A stretch of 64,000 nucleotides of DNA from Cubamyces lactineus (lineage: Eukaryota > Basidiomycota > Agaricomycetes > Polyporales > Polyporaceae), in assembly GCA_022376465.1 (NCBI GenBank), contig JACDTU010000009.1:1178001-1242000 (forward strand), given 5' to 3'. Made by a program: the position numbers and the translations under genes. The notes under the pieces are model-generated. The model did not search any database. It was given only the letters and a program-made list of their open reading frames with translations, and was not told the origin of the DNA. Below are positions 1 to 12,503 of the stretch, one piece after another. How positions within the stretch are numbered: the stretch's first letter is position 1; the number at the start of each line of letters is the position of its first letter.

Positions 1-1
1 T

Positions 2-1187
2 GGACATACCGAGTTGCCGGCGGATGCACAGGCGGAAGTGACTGAGGGGAAGAAGGACGCTGCTAAAACATCTCCATCTAAGCCAGGCAAGCAGAAACAG
101 CAGAAATCACAAACACAACCAGCGCAGGGACGACTAGAACAAGAGCTATCACGGCCATCACCCTCAACGACGACAGCGATGCCTCTCAAGGTGCCCTCGA
201 GCGAGTTCACCTTTGTGTGCCACAGCGCCAGTGAGTGCCCGTCCCTCGCCCGTCCTTACATTCTGACCGAGATGTCCTCACGCGCGCCGCGAAGCCTCGG
301 ATCGCCTCGTCGCGACTAAGGAGGAGGTCGCGCAGCTCCACAGCCGCTTCGAGGAAGAACTCGCCCGGCAAGCCGCCAAAGCCGCCGAGGCCGCGAAGCA
401 GGCCGCTGCCGCCGCCGCCGATAATCGCGGGCTCAACGGGCCCGTCGCGAAGCGCACCGACCGCACGAAGCAGGGCGCAGGCTCTGGGAAGGCTGCGGGC
501 AGCGACAGCAAGGCGGACCCCACGCAGCCCGGCGGGGCTGGGACGGGCACTGGCACGAAGAGCGGGGGCAAGAGCGGGAAGAAGAAGAAGCGGTCCGCGC
601 TCGCGAACGCGTCGAACCCGCACCACCTGCGCAACTACGTGCCGTCGCGCCTGCCGCACACGGGCCCGCCGAACGCCCAACAGGCCGCGCAGAACGCGCA
701 GAACCTGCTCAGCCCGCCCCCGCTCCGCTTCCTCTCCGCCGAGATCCCGCCGCGGCGGCCGCGCAAGAAGGGCTCGGGCGCGGGGGCGGGGGCAGACGCG
801 GGGGCGCCGGTTCCTGCCCCAGTCGCTCCTGCGACGACGCTGACGAACCCCGCGGAGGAGTGGATCTGCCCGTTCTGCGAGTACCAGCTGTTCTACGGAG
901 ATGAGCAGAGCTACCACCGCGCGGTGCGAAACAGGAAGAAGATCCTGCGCCGGCGGAGGCGCGCGCGCGAGCGCGCCGCTGCGGCTGCGAGCGGGGTCGC
1001 GGCTGCTGCCCCTGCTCCTGCTCCTGCGGCGTCGACGGGGGGCGAGAAGGGGGAGCATGAGGACGCGGCGCTGGATGCGCCTGTTGCGGTGGCGAGGGAG
1101 CCGGCGCCGTCGCCCGGGAAGGCGGCGAAGTGGAAGGAGGGAGACAGAGGGGGCAGAGGAGGGGTGCAGGCCGCCGCGCATGCTTGA
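2..1187 (+). CDS. Unknown protein with a CPFC putative zinc-binding motif and basic helix, 5'-truncated by the window
   Basis: Exons 2-230 and 295-1187; the intron at 231-294 has GTGAGT at its start and ends in AAG. The reading frame is open to the left edge, so the start is outside. The protein is low complexity: a Lys/Gln/Ser-rich first part, a short coiled-coil-like stretch rich in Glu and Ala (about nt 300-400), then Gly/Lys/Pro-rich linkers. The one ordered-looking part is at about nt 861-975, where WICPFCEYQLFYG is followed by a conserved-looking basic helix (YHRAVRNRKK, then runs of Arg). CPFC plus the downstream His could bind zinc. I do not recognise the family and assign no function. 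An ATG at nt 180 could be an internal start, but coding composition continues upstream of it. Confidence 0.6.
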
Positions 1188-3223
1188 TCTCTCTTCGCGG
1201 TGCAGGTGCTCGTGGTGCTCGTTGGTTGTTGTTGCTGAGGCGGAGGCGGGAGGAGCTCGAGGTGTTCGCAAATGAACGGACAGACGGCGGTGCGGCGCGC
1301 ACGTACTACAGCCTAGTATGCATTGTAGAGCCATCATCGACATCGCACACACTGTACTCGCACAAGGATAGCGCATACCCCTGCACTGTGACCTAGGTCA
1401 GACATACAGTACATGCAATGCAACACGCAACATTATGCATTATGCTCCCCATCCGCGACGACGAGCGTGGCTAATGAATTCTCTAATCGCCAATATTGTA
1501 TCTACCGATCGCAATCTGCTCGAATGCGCCTCGAGGAGCAGGGATTTGCGTTGCGGATTGCCCATTTGAGGAGGGGCGAGATCGGTAGAGAGAATCTGAA
1601 TCTGGATGAGATACTGGATCCTCCTGCTTGTATGTATATATGGGCGCGTGAGCGAGCTGTGCCTCACGCAGTTCCACAACGTTTGAGGACGGGATGAGGA
1701 CGACGTCAGGACGGGGAGCAGCGCGCTCCCGCCTCGACTGGGGTGATGTTGCGGAGATTGCATCTGCCACATTACGCTCTCGGGCTCTCATCGCACGCTG
1801 CGCCCGAACGACTTTCGTGACATCTCCGTGCGCTCCTCCGTGTCGTATATGGGCAAAGTCGCCTCCCAGGCCGCGCGCAGCGGCGGTCGTGCCACCGTGA
1901 CCTAAGTATGTGCTAGCGTGCCGGGCTGTCAATGCTGATAGTGATATGGCTGATGGAAGGGCCGATGGGATGATGGGAAGAGATGGCCCATGGAAAGCGC
2001 ACGGCAGCTTCTCCGAGAATTCCTGAAGGCAAACGTCCGCTCAGGCATGCGCGTCCGAACTCTGAGTGTCTGCGCGTCGAGGGTGGGAGTTTGAGAGCCA
2101 TAATAGCGCCCCCCTCTTCCTCGGCGTCCTCTTTTCACCCGACCACCTGCACACACGTCGCCCGTCCAGTCCACTAACCCAGCAGCCCAACGGCGCGGAG
2201 AAGAGCAGCAAGCGGGCGCACGACGGAGAAGCACGACTAGCGTGTTCGACCGGGTGATATTGAGCATTGGCGCGCGCGTACGCACGCGTGGGGGCGGGTC
2301 AATAGGAATACTCAACACGCTGATTAGAGTTTTGTTTTACTCAGAGAGCAGCGTCCGCGCCGATTTGGACGAACGCGAGCGTGCACCGTGCACCGTGACA
2401 CTGACAGACTGGGCGTTTGCCGCGGCCGACCGACTTCGTTCGTTTGCAGCCACACCCTCTGCTGCTGCTGCAATTCCTCCTCAGCCGTCCTCGCCAACAG
2501 CGGTGCCCGTGCCTGTGTCCCCCGCCGCCAGATCCAGCACTCGAGCTCTACTCAACGCCAATCGGCCCACACGAAGGCGAACTCCTGTGACAAACATACA
2601 AACATACGAGCCCTCTCAGGCGCCCTCCAGCCGCTGCACACCCGCACCCACCCCGCCGCGTAACGAACCGCAATCAAAGACGTAGGTTGCAGTTCCCTCC
2701 CCTGTACCCTTCGTCGTAGTACACACCTCTTTCTTTTGCGCGCGATTTCCTGTGCTTTGCTGTCGTTCTTGGTCTTGGCTCGTGCAGCACGTAGGGTACG
2801 GTTCGGATGCGCATCCGAGAGAGAGTAGAGAAGGTGCGATGGGTGTTTGCCGTCGCGGGGGCGTGATGCTCGTGGCGGTCTAGTTCCAAGAGATCTCTCG
2901 ATCGTGTTGTCGCTGCAGGATCGGATTCGGGCACTTGCTTACATGTCGGGGCGCGGGTCATCAGAGTGCTGTCTCTCTCTCTCCTTCCCTCTCCTCTCCT
3001 CTCTCTCCTCCGCAGAGCCCTGCTTCTCGTCTCTTCGCCCGGCACCGCGACGGTGCACGAGCGAGTCCGATCTCATCTGCCCTTGCAAAGTGCCGCAGCC
3101 TAGCTACATACGCGCCAGTGCTACATGTGGCCGCCCTCTCTCGCCCTGCGCGCCCCCGCCTCGTCTGCTTGATGCGCCTTTGACGACCCCAGCCTCCCTT
3201 CTATCGCTCCGTTCTGCCTTCTT
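1188..3223. other. Intergenic region upstream of the GATA gene
   Basis: About 2 kb with no open frame that looks like protein. It should hold the 3' UTR of the upstream gene and the promoter and 5' UTR of the GATA gene. The only clear structure is the pyrimidine tract described separately. Confidence 0.5.
2972..3015 (+). promoter_or_regulatory. Long CT-rich tract ending in CAG, 0.2 kb before the GATA start
   Basis: An almost pure C/T run ends in CCGCAG about 210 bp before the ATG at 3224. CT-rich tracts near the transcription start are common in basidiomycete promoters. Because it ends in a perfect acceptor, it could instead be the polypyrimidine tract of a 5'-UTR intron. Confidence 0.4.
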
Positions 3224-5973
3224 ATGCCTCCTTACGCCAACGCTGCTCACGACCATGCCCCGCACCTCGCACCCGTCCAAAACGCCCACGCTGACCCGTC
3301 TCGTTCCAGCGCTGCCGCCGCCTCCTCCGCTGCATCCACCACGTCCTACACGACCCTCCGGTACGCCCTCCACATCGAGGGCGCGCGCGAGTCTCCCATA
3401 GAGCCTTCGTATCACACACGCCACGTCCCGCCCGCCTCGTCTTCCGCGCCCACAGCAGCAGCACAAATGGCTTCTGACGGCCGATACATGTACCCCCCAC
3501 CTGGTGTGCCCCACCACCCGCCCCCGTACCCCTATGCCTCCTATAACGCGCCCCCGCCGCCCTCGTACGAGAACGGCAGCAGCGGCGGCGCAGGAGGGGG
3601 AGGAGGAGGTGCAGGGGGCAGTGGGAGCGGGGGAGCGGGGGGCCAGTATGCCCAGGGGTCTTCGCGCCCCTCTGCACGCTCTCCGCCTCCGCCCGCGTCG
3701 CAGCCCGTACAACACCAACACGCGCCGCCCCCACCGCAATACAACCCGCCCCCGCCGGCTCCAGCCTACGCGCCGCAGCCGCAGGGAGGGTACCCCCCGC
3801 AGGCATATGGGGTGCCCCCGCCCCCACCTCCGTCGGCACAGCAGTGGTCGGGCGAGTGGTCGCACTACCAAGCTGGCTACCCGCCCGCCCCGCCGCCGGG
3901 GCATCAGCACCAACACCAGCAGCACGCCCCGCCTCCGCACCACCAGCCGCCGCACGCGCATCAACATGCACATCCGCCCCCTCCTCCGCCCCAACATCAA
4001 CACCCGCACCCACAGCAGCACCCGCAGCACCCGCATCAACCACAGCAACACCAACAGCACCAGCAGCCGCATCCTCACCCGCACCCGCACCAGCAGCACC
4101 CTCATCAACAGGGTCCGCCGCCGCCGCCGCAAGCGCAGGGCCCGCCTTCGTATGGGGGTCCACCGCCGCCGTTGCAGACTTCGCGCCAGGACTCGACATC
4201 TAGCACAGGGACGGTGAACGACGATCGGCGGTATGCGCAGCCGCCGCCCCCACAACAGCAGCAGCAGCAGCAGCAACAACATCAACAACAACAGCAACAG
4301 CAGCACCAACAACAACAACAGCAACAGCAACAACAGCCGCCCCCGTCAAGGCCAGAAGCGCGCCGGACAGACGACCGGCCGTCAGGACCGCCCCACAGGC
4401 CGGAAGCGGCGTCCCAACAACAGCAGCCGCCGCCGCCCTCGCAGGCGACACGCAAAACGCGGGAGACGGACCCCCCACCGCCCTCTGGTGCTGGGGGAAC
4501 GGCGGCGATCGCAGCGCTGGTGACGGCGTCTGGCGGGGGTGGAGGCCCGCCTCCGCCGGTAGCGTCCGTGGCGCCGCAAGGGCCGCCAGCTGCGCCTCCG
4601 CCATTGGCGGTGTCGTCCGTCGGGATCGACTTTGCAAAGGTGCGGTGTTTTCGCTTTCTTCTCTCACCCCCTAATCGTCTTTGCTCCCGTTTACCTTGTG
4701 CTGACTGTATGATTGCTGGGGCGAATGACAGCTCCTGGACTCGTACCGGATCATCATCGACTCTGCGAACGCGCTCTCGTACGAGGCCACCCAGCCGCGC
4801 GCGGTGACGACGGCGGAGACGATCGAGCGGATGCGGCAGGCGGCGTCGTTTGGGGCGCAGGTGCTAGACGCGGCGGCGAAGCGCATCGCGCCCGAGCCGT
4901 CCCCAAGACCACCCGTCGGAAGCGTGGGTGGGGCAGGTGGGCCCGGGGGCGCTCCTGGGGCGGGAGCGGGAGCAGGAGGAGAGCGTGGATCGGACGAGGG
5001 CGGGGAGGGAGAGGGCGCGAGGACGCGACAGGTGCGTGATGGCCGTTGAGCTTGTACGGCATAACTCTGACCACGACGACCGTCTTCTTTCCCCTCTCCC
5101 TCTCCCCCTGCGACGCCTCGAAATTGACTTATGACTGTGTTGGCCCTGTTCGACGCGCCATCAAATTCTCTCCGCAACCCTGAACGCTAACGCTAAACGT
5201 TGAAACGTCGTCGACGGGTGTTGTGCAGGGCGAGAACGCGGCGGCGACGGAGGCGCAGACATGCCTGGGCTGCAACGCGACGTCGACGCCGGAATGGCGG
5301 CGCGGGCCGATGGGTGAGTGCCGGAGCGGTCCCTTGGGGATGCGAGGCGGAGGGCTGACTGGGGACGACAGGTCCGCGGACGCTGTGCAACGCATGTGGG
5401 CTCGTCTACGCCAAACTGGTGCGCCCTCTCCCGTCGATCCGCATCCGGACGCTGCCGCTGACGTCTCTTTGTCTTCCCCCGTCTCCCTCTTCGCTTCCTC
5501 CCCCCGTCCCCACGCTCCTCTCTCTTCACCCGTCACGCTTCCCCCACCGTCTGCCCATACCGGGAACTGCACCCCTGCCCACGCCCCGATCGGCACCCTC
5601 TTTCCCGTCTGCATTGGCTGGACACGCCGCGTGTTGTGACGGATGGCTCCGGTGCGTGTCCGTCTTCTGTCTCTGCGTTTGCGTCTGGGTGCGTCCGCTC
5701 GCTGTTCGGCTCCCGCCCTCGTGTGCCGCGACTCAGATCAAGAAGCGCACCCGCGACGGCTCTGGCTCCCGCGGCAGGAACGGCGCGGGCGGAGGCAGCG
5801 GCGCGGGAGGCAAGGCGGGCAACAGCGGCGGTGCGTCGGGCGGCGGCCGCGACAACAATAACAACACCTCCGTAGACGACGCCGGAGGTGGCTCGAGCGG
5901 CGGCGACGGGGCCAGCGACGACGACGACTCGTACGGCTCCCAGCAGGATAGGCGAAGCGAGCTCGGCTACTAG
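3224..5973 (+). CDS. GATA-type zinc-finger transcription factor with a Pro/Gln/His-rich N-terminus
   Basis: Exons 3224-4639, 4732-5031, 5229-5313, 5372-5418 and 5737-5973 give 694 residues. The first 470 residues are extreme low complexity: Gly-rich, then Pro/His/Gln runs, then polyglutamine. A short ordered segment (LLDSYRIIIDSANAL) begins at about residue 473. The zinc finger is C584-X2-C587-X18-C606-X2-C609 with TPEWRRGP and TLCNACG. The 18-residue loop is the IVb type found in WC-2-like and plant factors, not the 17-residue AreA type. An intron splits the finger after Met-Gly. A Lys/Arg patch (IKKR) follows, then a Gly/Ser/Asp-rich tail. It should be a nuclear DNA-binding regulator. I see no PAS domain, so WC-2 itself is unlikely. 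Confidence 0.85.
4252..4336 (+). repeat. CAG/CAA repeat encoding polyglutamine
   Basis: A mixed CAG/CAA tract with a few CAT/CAC codons inside the first exon of the GATA gene, encoding mostly Gln with scattered His. Mixed codons reduce slippage, but length variation between strains is plausible. Confidence 0.9.
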
Positions 5974-8900
5974 CACTGGCCTACACCGTACTAGTCTCTT
6001 CCCCCTCTCGGCGGATTGGTGCGTTAGACTCCTCGCTTCACATCGTACAACAAGGTCGACCACCCCGTCGCCCACGCCATCCTACACCAGCCGCGATCCC
6101 AAAACTTCAGGGCTTCGCCTGGTTCCCCGGTGAGCCGTCGTCACTCTTCCTATCCGCTTCTCGTCGTTGTGTTCCTCTTCTTGTCCGTTCTTGTGGTTGC
6201 CGTTCCCCCCTTCAACCAACGTCCCTTTCATCCGTTTTGGCATTCGCTGTGACATATATCCGTACCCCAATATCCTAGCTATTTAGTGTTTACGCGCCCG
6301 TCTCCCGTCTCCCGTCCCCCATCCTCCGCCTCCCCATCACAAGCCTGACACGATACAACCGCCCGCACCATTCCCATCCGTTCGTCCGCCCGCATTCGCA
6401 TCTTCACACCCACCCGTCTTTTCCCCGTATCTTACCTCGCTTACTTCCTCGAGCGCGTCTTCTTGCCCCTCCTCCCCCTTGACCCTACCCGTTCGTGATG
6501 TATCCTCCGCCTGCTCGACTCCCCGCCCGGCCGTTCGTCCCCCAGCCCGCTGTTCTGCTTGCCCGCTTGTCCGCCTACCTGCCTGCCTGCCCGCCCGCCC
6601 GTTGCTGTAATATCTGTTCGCTGGATATCCATGGATGCCGCTGATATGCGCATTGTGTATACCTGCACCACGCATCCGACTCTGCATCATCATCTTCTTC
6701 TCCGGCTGCTTCTGCCTCCTGCGAGTCCTGCCTTCTTCCCGCGGATATCTAGGTTCAAGAGGCCGAGTTGCGCGGCCGGCTTGGTCAGCCTATCTCCCCC
6801 TTGCGCCGAGTTTGCGGTCGGACTGGGGCTGGCCATATGGCCGACCGTCAACGGTTCAACGGTTCGATGTGCGCATCTCGGATTCAACGCTCGACGCTCG
6901 ATATATATGGGATACCGTGCACCGTGTCTACGCTCGTGCATGGCATGTCCTGCCGTGACATTGCGGCGCATCGAGACCAAGTACATACCAGTAACCACGG
7001 CACCGGCTGCAACTTGGAAGTCCTCTCTGAAACGCTCGGCGCACGTCACCCTCGTCCCTTCCCTACACAGTACACTTCTTCCTCGAGGGACACGGAGCCT
7101 GCAGGAGGCTATGACATCGGGGAAGCGTCCAAGAGCGCTGATGGTCGGTCTTCGAAAGCGGGGGCGGCGACATCGGCAGCTGTTTTCCTTCCACCCTTGC
7201 CCCATCCCTCGAGTTCCTTGCGCTTCCCGCGAGGTCGTCCCTAAGCGTAGAGCCGGTTGAACCTGATCGTCCCACCTCCCGCCCGAGCGCCCCAAGGGTC
7301 CCGGTCAACGGTCAAGGCTTCCAGCCGGCTCCGGCGGTGGTGATTCGGATGGGGCGCCAATGCACCGTGATGTATGGCATACGGTGTTGGAGGCGTGAGA
7401 TGCGGGGCCGCCCGCAGACCGCTCATGCCCCGTACATTCCTCCAGGCTGCCGCGATCATAAGCAATCTTGCCGTACGTATCTCCCAGCCTGAACGTGACA
7501 GGATGCTCTGCAGCGGCGGCGGCGGCGGCGTCGTCTACCTTTGAGGACATCCCCGCCGTGCGGTAGAAGCAGCAGCGAATTTGCTTTCTGGCCCCTCGGT
7601 GGGCCTTGATTGTTGCAACGATGTCAGTGCATCCGCATGGTATTCACCGGGGTGCGAGCTGTTTCCTGGACGCACCATCGCATCGGGCCCGGTGTGCGTC
7701 GGACGACCGCCCCAGCGCATGGCAGCACGAATCAGCGGAAGCGGAAGCTAGGGTGCCGCCGCGTTTAGCTCAGGCTGAGATGCGACGAGCACGGGCTCGT
7801 GGCATACGCCCGCCTTCCGGCTGTCCAGGTTCTGAGCTCCGCGCCGAGGGTTCTATCCACGCTAAACAGGTGCTCACAGAATTAGCAGCAGAGGGCCTGC
7901 CATGCGGTTCCACGCAGCCCCTTAGTGTAGGTCTCCGACATCCGGAGTCGAGAGTCGGGGGTTCGGTGTCTGTTTAATCACGCGAAGCGGAACCGGGAAC
8001 CATAATGATAGGTGGGTGTGTCAACTCGGAGCGTCATGGCGCGTCTTCTTACCCTGTATTCAGGGCCCGGTAACACGCTGTACGAACTGCTCGTCGGGGC
8101 CCTGGATGGATATTATCGCACAGCCGTGGTGTTGCTATTGGCTAGAGGTGGTCGAGCCTCCGCTGACTTGTGACTGCACGTCGGATTGCACCCTGCTACC
8201 TGCGTAATTATAATGCGTCGCCGACCACACCAGCTGCAGGATTCTACCCTTGTGGACGGCGCTGCGCAACGTCGCAAGGGGTTCTATTACGCGAAGCGGG
8301 TCCGTTCGATAGGTCCAGGCCGTGGTCAACTCCTCAAGCCCTGACAGACCGGGCAACCGACAAACAGACTGGCTGGCTGGTTGGCTGAATCTGCCTGCGA
8401 CGGCCCCGCGCTCGACGACGTCGCTGCCCAAACCCGCGATCCGCTGCGGCCCTGCCTACGATCAATGTTGTCTAGTAGTATGGATACCGAAGCGCGTTCG
8501 CACGATGGGCGTGCTCGCCCATGTGGACGACGACGCTGGGCGCTGAGTGCGATGATATTGACCATTCAGTCCTCCCCGAGTCGTCGCCCGTCTGCATCGC
8601 GGGAGCAGGACGCGCGGGGCGTGCCTGTGAATATCGCTGTGCGTGTGGCATGTGCGTTGTGCATTGTGCATTGTGCATTGTGCATTGTGGTGACGGGCGA
8701 GCGTATGGGCGCGGTGGGCATTGTCGTCGGGTTTGGACGGCGCTTTGCGGGTCTCTATAGGTAAGTTCGTGTGTGATCGTCGAGCTTCCGGTGTGTTCAC
8801 ACGAGATGAAGTGCATTCAGCGCATCATAACTGTGCCTTCAAGTTTATCATACGCTCAGCACCAAAAGAGAGACCGATGCCTGCTTTACAGCAGCCTCTT

Positions 8901-9856
8901 CCTCAAACATCTCGCCGATGTTCATTCATGAAAATCGCAGGCACTGACATTCCACCCGGCGCCCCGCGCGCGGTGCGAGAGAGGGAAGGAAGAAGAGATG
9001 ATTTACGTACGCGTGGGCACGTCCGTGCGCCCAACACGGCACGCTTCCGCGGGCTTCTAGATGATGACAGCCCCTGTGAGTGTTCTTTGCCTCCTGATCC
9101 CCAGTGGGCCCGTCTGCGCACCACGGCGGGGCGGTGGCAGCACAACTGAGCCCCGGGCGTGCGTCAGGGTGGGCGCCTACGTCTTGGCCGTGATCGCATC
9201 CACATTCATATCCGCATCCGCATCGCACAAGCACAAGCACAAGCATCCTAGTGTGTCGTGCTGCTCTGCTATCCGAGGAGCCACGACCGCGGTGCGAACC
9301 GCAAACCTTGAGCTTCAAGCGCGTTCTCGTCAAGTTCTTCCCTTGGGGAGCCATGCCGTCTCCTGCCACCCGGTGACGGCGGCGGCGTTCCCAGGCATGT
9401 GGGTTCGGCCTTCGACGATCAGCCTGCTGCAAAGATGAATGACGACGCTGCAAGGGCAACTTGAAAGGTTCGGTCCCCGGTGTGGCCCGTGCGGATAGCC
9501 GCATAGCCTGCCATCTTCGCGCGAGGAAGCCTGTTCCCCTGTTGGCGGTGCGTGGATCCCACACAGTGCCGGCCGGACCTGGGGAGAACGATGCGCGCCG
9601 TTAGGAGCGGGTGGGCTTGCTAGCCATCTGTCTCTAACTTGCCGCGCTATGTCTCCGGGCGAACATACTTTCTGTGGTATGAAATGTTGACTGTGAAACA
9701 TAGCTCATGACGAACAATATGGGCTCGCTATATCCGAAGCTTGCTATACAAAGTACATTAGTGCACGATATACTACACACCAAGTAGCCGCTACAAATAC
9801 ACGGAACAGATCGTAGACCACACACGTATCCAGGTCTATCGCCACACCCATAGCTA
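5974..9856. other. 3.9 kb without a supportable gene
   Basis: The first 0.6 kb (about 6000-6600) is pyrimidine-rich and probably includes the GATA 3' UTR. I find no open frames with conserved-looking protein or a credible chain of spliced exons. The short frames on either strand are Arg/Pro/Ser-rich translations of non-coding sequence. Only a heptanucleotide repeat (8661-8688) and a short CACAAG repeat (about 9227-9244) stand out. Confidence 0.5.
8661..8688. repeat. Four tandem copies of GCATTGT
   Basis: Four perfect heptamer copies, preceded by one imperfect copy (GCGTTGT, 8654-8660). A simple minisatellite in the gene-free region. Confidence 0.9.
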
Positions 9857-9918
9857 TCAACCTCCCTGCTGCCCGCCCTGTCCAGGGGGCTTCACCGCCC
9901 CCGCCCCCTGCTGCATCT

Positions 9919-9955
<37 letters not shown>

Positions 9956-12503
9956 TTGAGCGTGCGCGCCGGGCATCCCAGGCATCTGCTGCGCAGCGAC
10001 GGGCATCCCGCGCCCCGCGCCCGCGAGCTGCCAGTACGGCTGCGGGAGCTGGCCCATGGGCATGCCCTGCGCCGCCATGCGCGCCGCGTAGTTGTAGTAT
10101 TGCGCCATCATCTGCGGGTTCTGCATCGCCTGCGCCTGCATCCCGCCCTGCCCGGCTGCTGCTGCCGCCGCCGCCGCGGCGAGCTGCTGCTGCATCTGCG
10201 GATGCTGCTGAGCGTTGAAGCGCCGGTAGTACTCGTAGAACTGGGCGGCGTGTTGGGGATGCTGGGCTTGCTGGAGGTGCTGTGCCTGCTGGGCGTGCTG
10301 CTGGGCTGGGGTCTGGACTTGCGGGTGCGGCTGGGTATTCTGGTGTGGGTGCTGAGCCTGTTGCTGCTGCTGCTGAGCCTGTTGTTGCTGTTGCTTCTGT
10401 TGAGCTTGCGCTTGTGCCATCTGCGCTGGGACCTGAGCAGGACCGGGCATCGGGGAGCGACCTGCGAGCGGCTGGTTGGCAACCATTGGGCTGCGCCTCT
10501 GGGCTTGCGCTGCAACGGCCTGAACTTGAGCAGGCATAGGGCTACGAGCTGCAGTGGGTACGTTCTGGCCTTGGGCAGCTGCACTCATACGCTGGGCGTT
10601 CTGGGCCTGGATAGCCATGAACATGTTCATGTTCATGTTCTGCATCTGCTGTGGGGTGCCTGCGGCGTTTCCTGCCATTGCCTTGCGTCTGGCGGCCTCT
10701 TGTTGCTGCCGGGCAATCATGACTTGGGCTGCGTACGCGTTCGGCATGGCTTGCTGTGGCTGCTGGGGTGGGTGCGAGGGCGCCGGCGACGGCTGCACGC
10801 GGGCTTGCTGCTGGATTTGCTGTACCTGCTGTACCTGTGGAATCTGCGGTGTGGCCGGCTGGACGATGGGCTGAGCAGGGCTAGCAGGTACAGCCGAAGG
10901 TGGACGCTGCTCCGGAGAAGCGGCGGAGGCTGGGCTGCTTGCATGCGCAACAAGAGGGGGCGGTGGTCGAGGCGAGGCAGCCTGGGCGGGAATCGGCGTC
11001 GCAGTGCGCTGAGCGAGCTGTGCCTGGAAATGCTGCTGCAGGTGTGGAGGGATGGCGAGTGGTGCGCCGGACGGGGCCGTCGGCGCGGGGGTTACCGATG
11101 CGCGTGTGATCAGTGGTGATTGTGCAACGATGGAATTCCTCTTGGCCTGCTGCTTCTTCGGATCCGGGATCGCGCCGGGCGGGGTCGCCGCAGCCGAGGA
11201 GGCGGGCGAGGGCGCGTTGGGCGGGTGCTGAAACTGCGCTGGGGTCGGTACGGGCGTGGGTACGGAGGCCGGAGCAGGTTGTGTGGAGGCAGTGGCTGAG
11301 GGATGGGGAGAAGCAGTGGCGGGTGGGTTTGGCTGTATGGTCTGTGGTGTCTGTGCGGGCTGGGTAGCCTGTGCCCGAGCGCGTTCATTCGCGAGCTTGG
11401 CCTCCTGTAACGAGTCCAGAAAGCCATATCTGCAGCGGGTATGCGTCAGTGTTGCTATCAAGACAAGCGGCGGGGAACAGCTGCACGTACGATGGCGCCG
11501 TGGACCGCAACCGGGGATTCATGAACTGTATGATCTTGAGACGGCGGGCCTTCTCGATGTCATCTGCTTCCTGATCAAGCGCGGAAGCCTTGCGCTTGAG
11601 CGATGGAGGCGCAGGCGGTGTCGTCGCCCTCTGAGTAGCATTGACGATACGTGTCAGATGCACGTCGGGTTCCAGGCATAATGGGGGCGCGGTCGTCAAC
11701 TGTGGATGTCCAAGAAGTGATCAGTATCAAGTCGAGGTCGTATTGTCTGGAGTTCTGGGAGTGAGTGCTGCCCTATTTGGCGATGATGGAATCGCGCGGA
11801 GGCGCGCAGGAGTGTGCCTCACACGCATATGTACAACGAGTCGTATGCATGTCCGCGGGTATCCCAACGATGTATTCTTACTTGTAAGAGCCGTGTCGAT
11901 GACTCCATCATGCATCTATCCCGGTCTCCAAGACACTGAGTGGCACAGATCATGTAGTCCACTTACCAATAACTGAGCCTCAAGCTCTAAAGCGTCGGCA
12001 TCGGACCACGGTGTAGCGCTCTTCTGACTCATGAGGCATATGTCCGTCCACCGTGATTCATCATTAGGGGTTAGGACAAGGCGAGTCTTCTCGGGTTGCT
12101 CGAGTTCCGGGTCGCTGCTCTTCGTTGGGCGATAGTCGAGCAGTTCCACAATTAAGCATCCTGTACTTGACGTGAGTAACTACCTGAACTGACACACTTG
12201 AAGAGTAATACCTTCGTAGAATGGTAACTTGGCTTGGTCGAAAAGCTCAAGGAAGTCTACTGGTATATGTCGTGTACGGATATCATCTAGCAGAGACTAA
12301 TGACGTGTTGAGCGCAAAGAGGCTATAGTTTGAGTGTCGTGGCATTATATCCTTACTGCAATTTGATTATTGTAGAGGAATTTAGAGCCGTTATTGAGTG
12401 TCCAGTGTTCGCGGTATAGCCGCACTGTGAAAGACGGTGGAGAGTTCTCGTGGCTCTTCAAGAGGCCGTCTATGAAGCGCGAGGTGTTGTACACGGCCAT
12501 CAT
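9857..12503 (-). CDS. SPT20: Spt20, subunit of the SAGA histone acetyltransferase complex
   Basis: Exons in coding order 12503-12357, 12296-12212, 12160-11967, 11699-11491 and 11429-9857 give 735 residues. Recognition rests on the N-terminal Spt20 domain (residues 1-145): PPSFTVRLYREHWTLNNGS, then SLLDDIRTRHIPVDFLELF, then CLIVELLDYRP followed by SSDPELEQPEKTRLVL. Each piece joins in frame across canonical introns. A short charged segment (SLKRKASALDQEADDIEKA, then YGFLDSLQEAKLANERA) links to a 520-residue Gln/Pro/Ala-rich tail ending in polyglutamine and Gly-Gln. Spt20 holds SAGA together and supports activator recruitment in the nucleus. The ATG at 12503 is preferred because the family domain begins there; an in-frame ATG at 12614 would add 37 residues. 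It is divergent from HGH1. Confidence 0.9.
9917..9957 (-). repeat. CTG/TTG tract (polyglutamine on the minus strand) at the Spt20 C-terminus
   Basis: The run read on the minus strand is CAG/CAA and encodes about 13 Gln near the end of Spt20. On the plus strand it makes a false Leu-rich open frame across 9920-11119. Confidence 0.9.

Noticed and set aside
3104..4333. Leu/Val/Arg-rich frame of 409 codons on the minus strand
   Set aside because: Antisense of the Pro/Gln/His-rich first exon of the GATA gene; no protein features.
3224..5973. GATA gene as white-collar 2
   Set aside because: The finger loop length fits, but no PAS domain can be seen in any exon.
9920..11119. Long Leu-rich open frame on the plus strand
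   Set aside because: It is the antisense of the CAG/CAA-rich Spt20 tail; polyglutamine codons read backwards give Leu/Cys runs.
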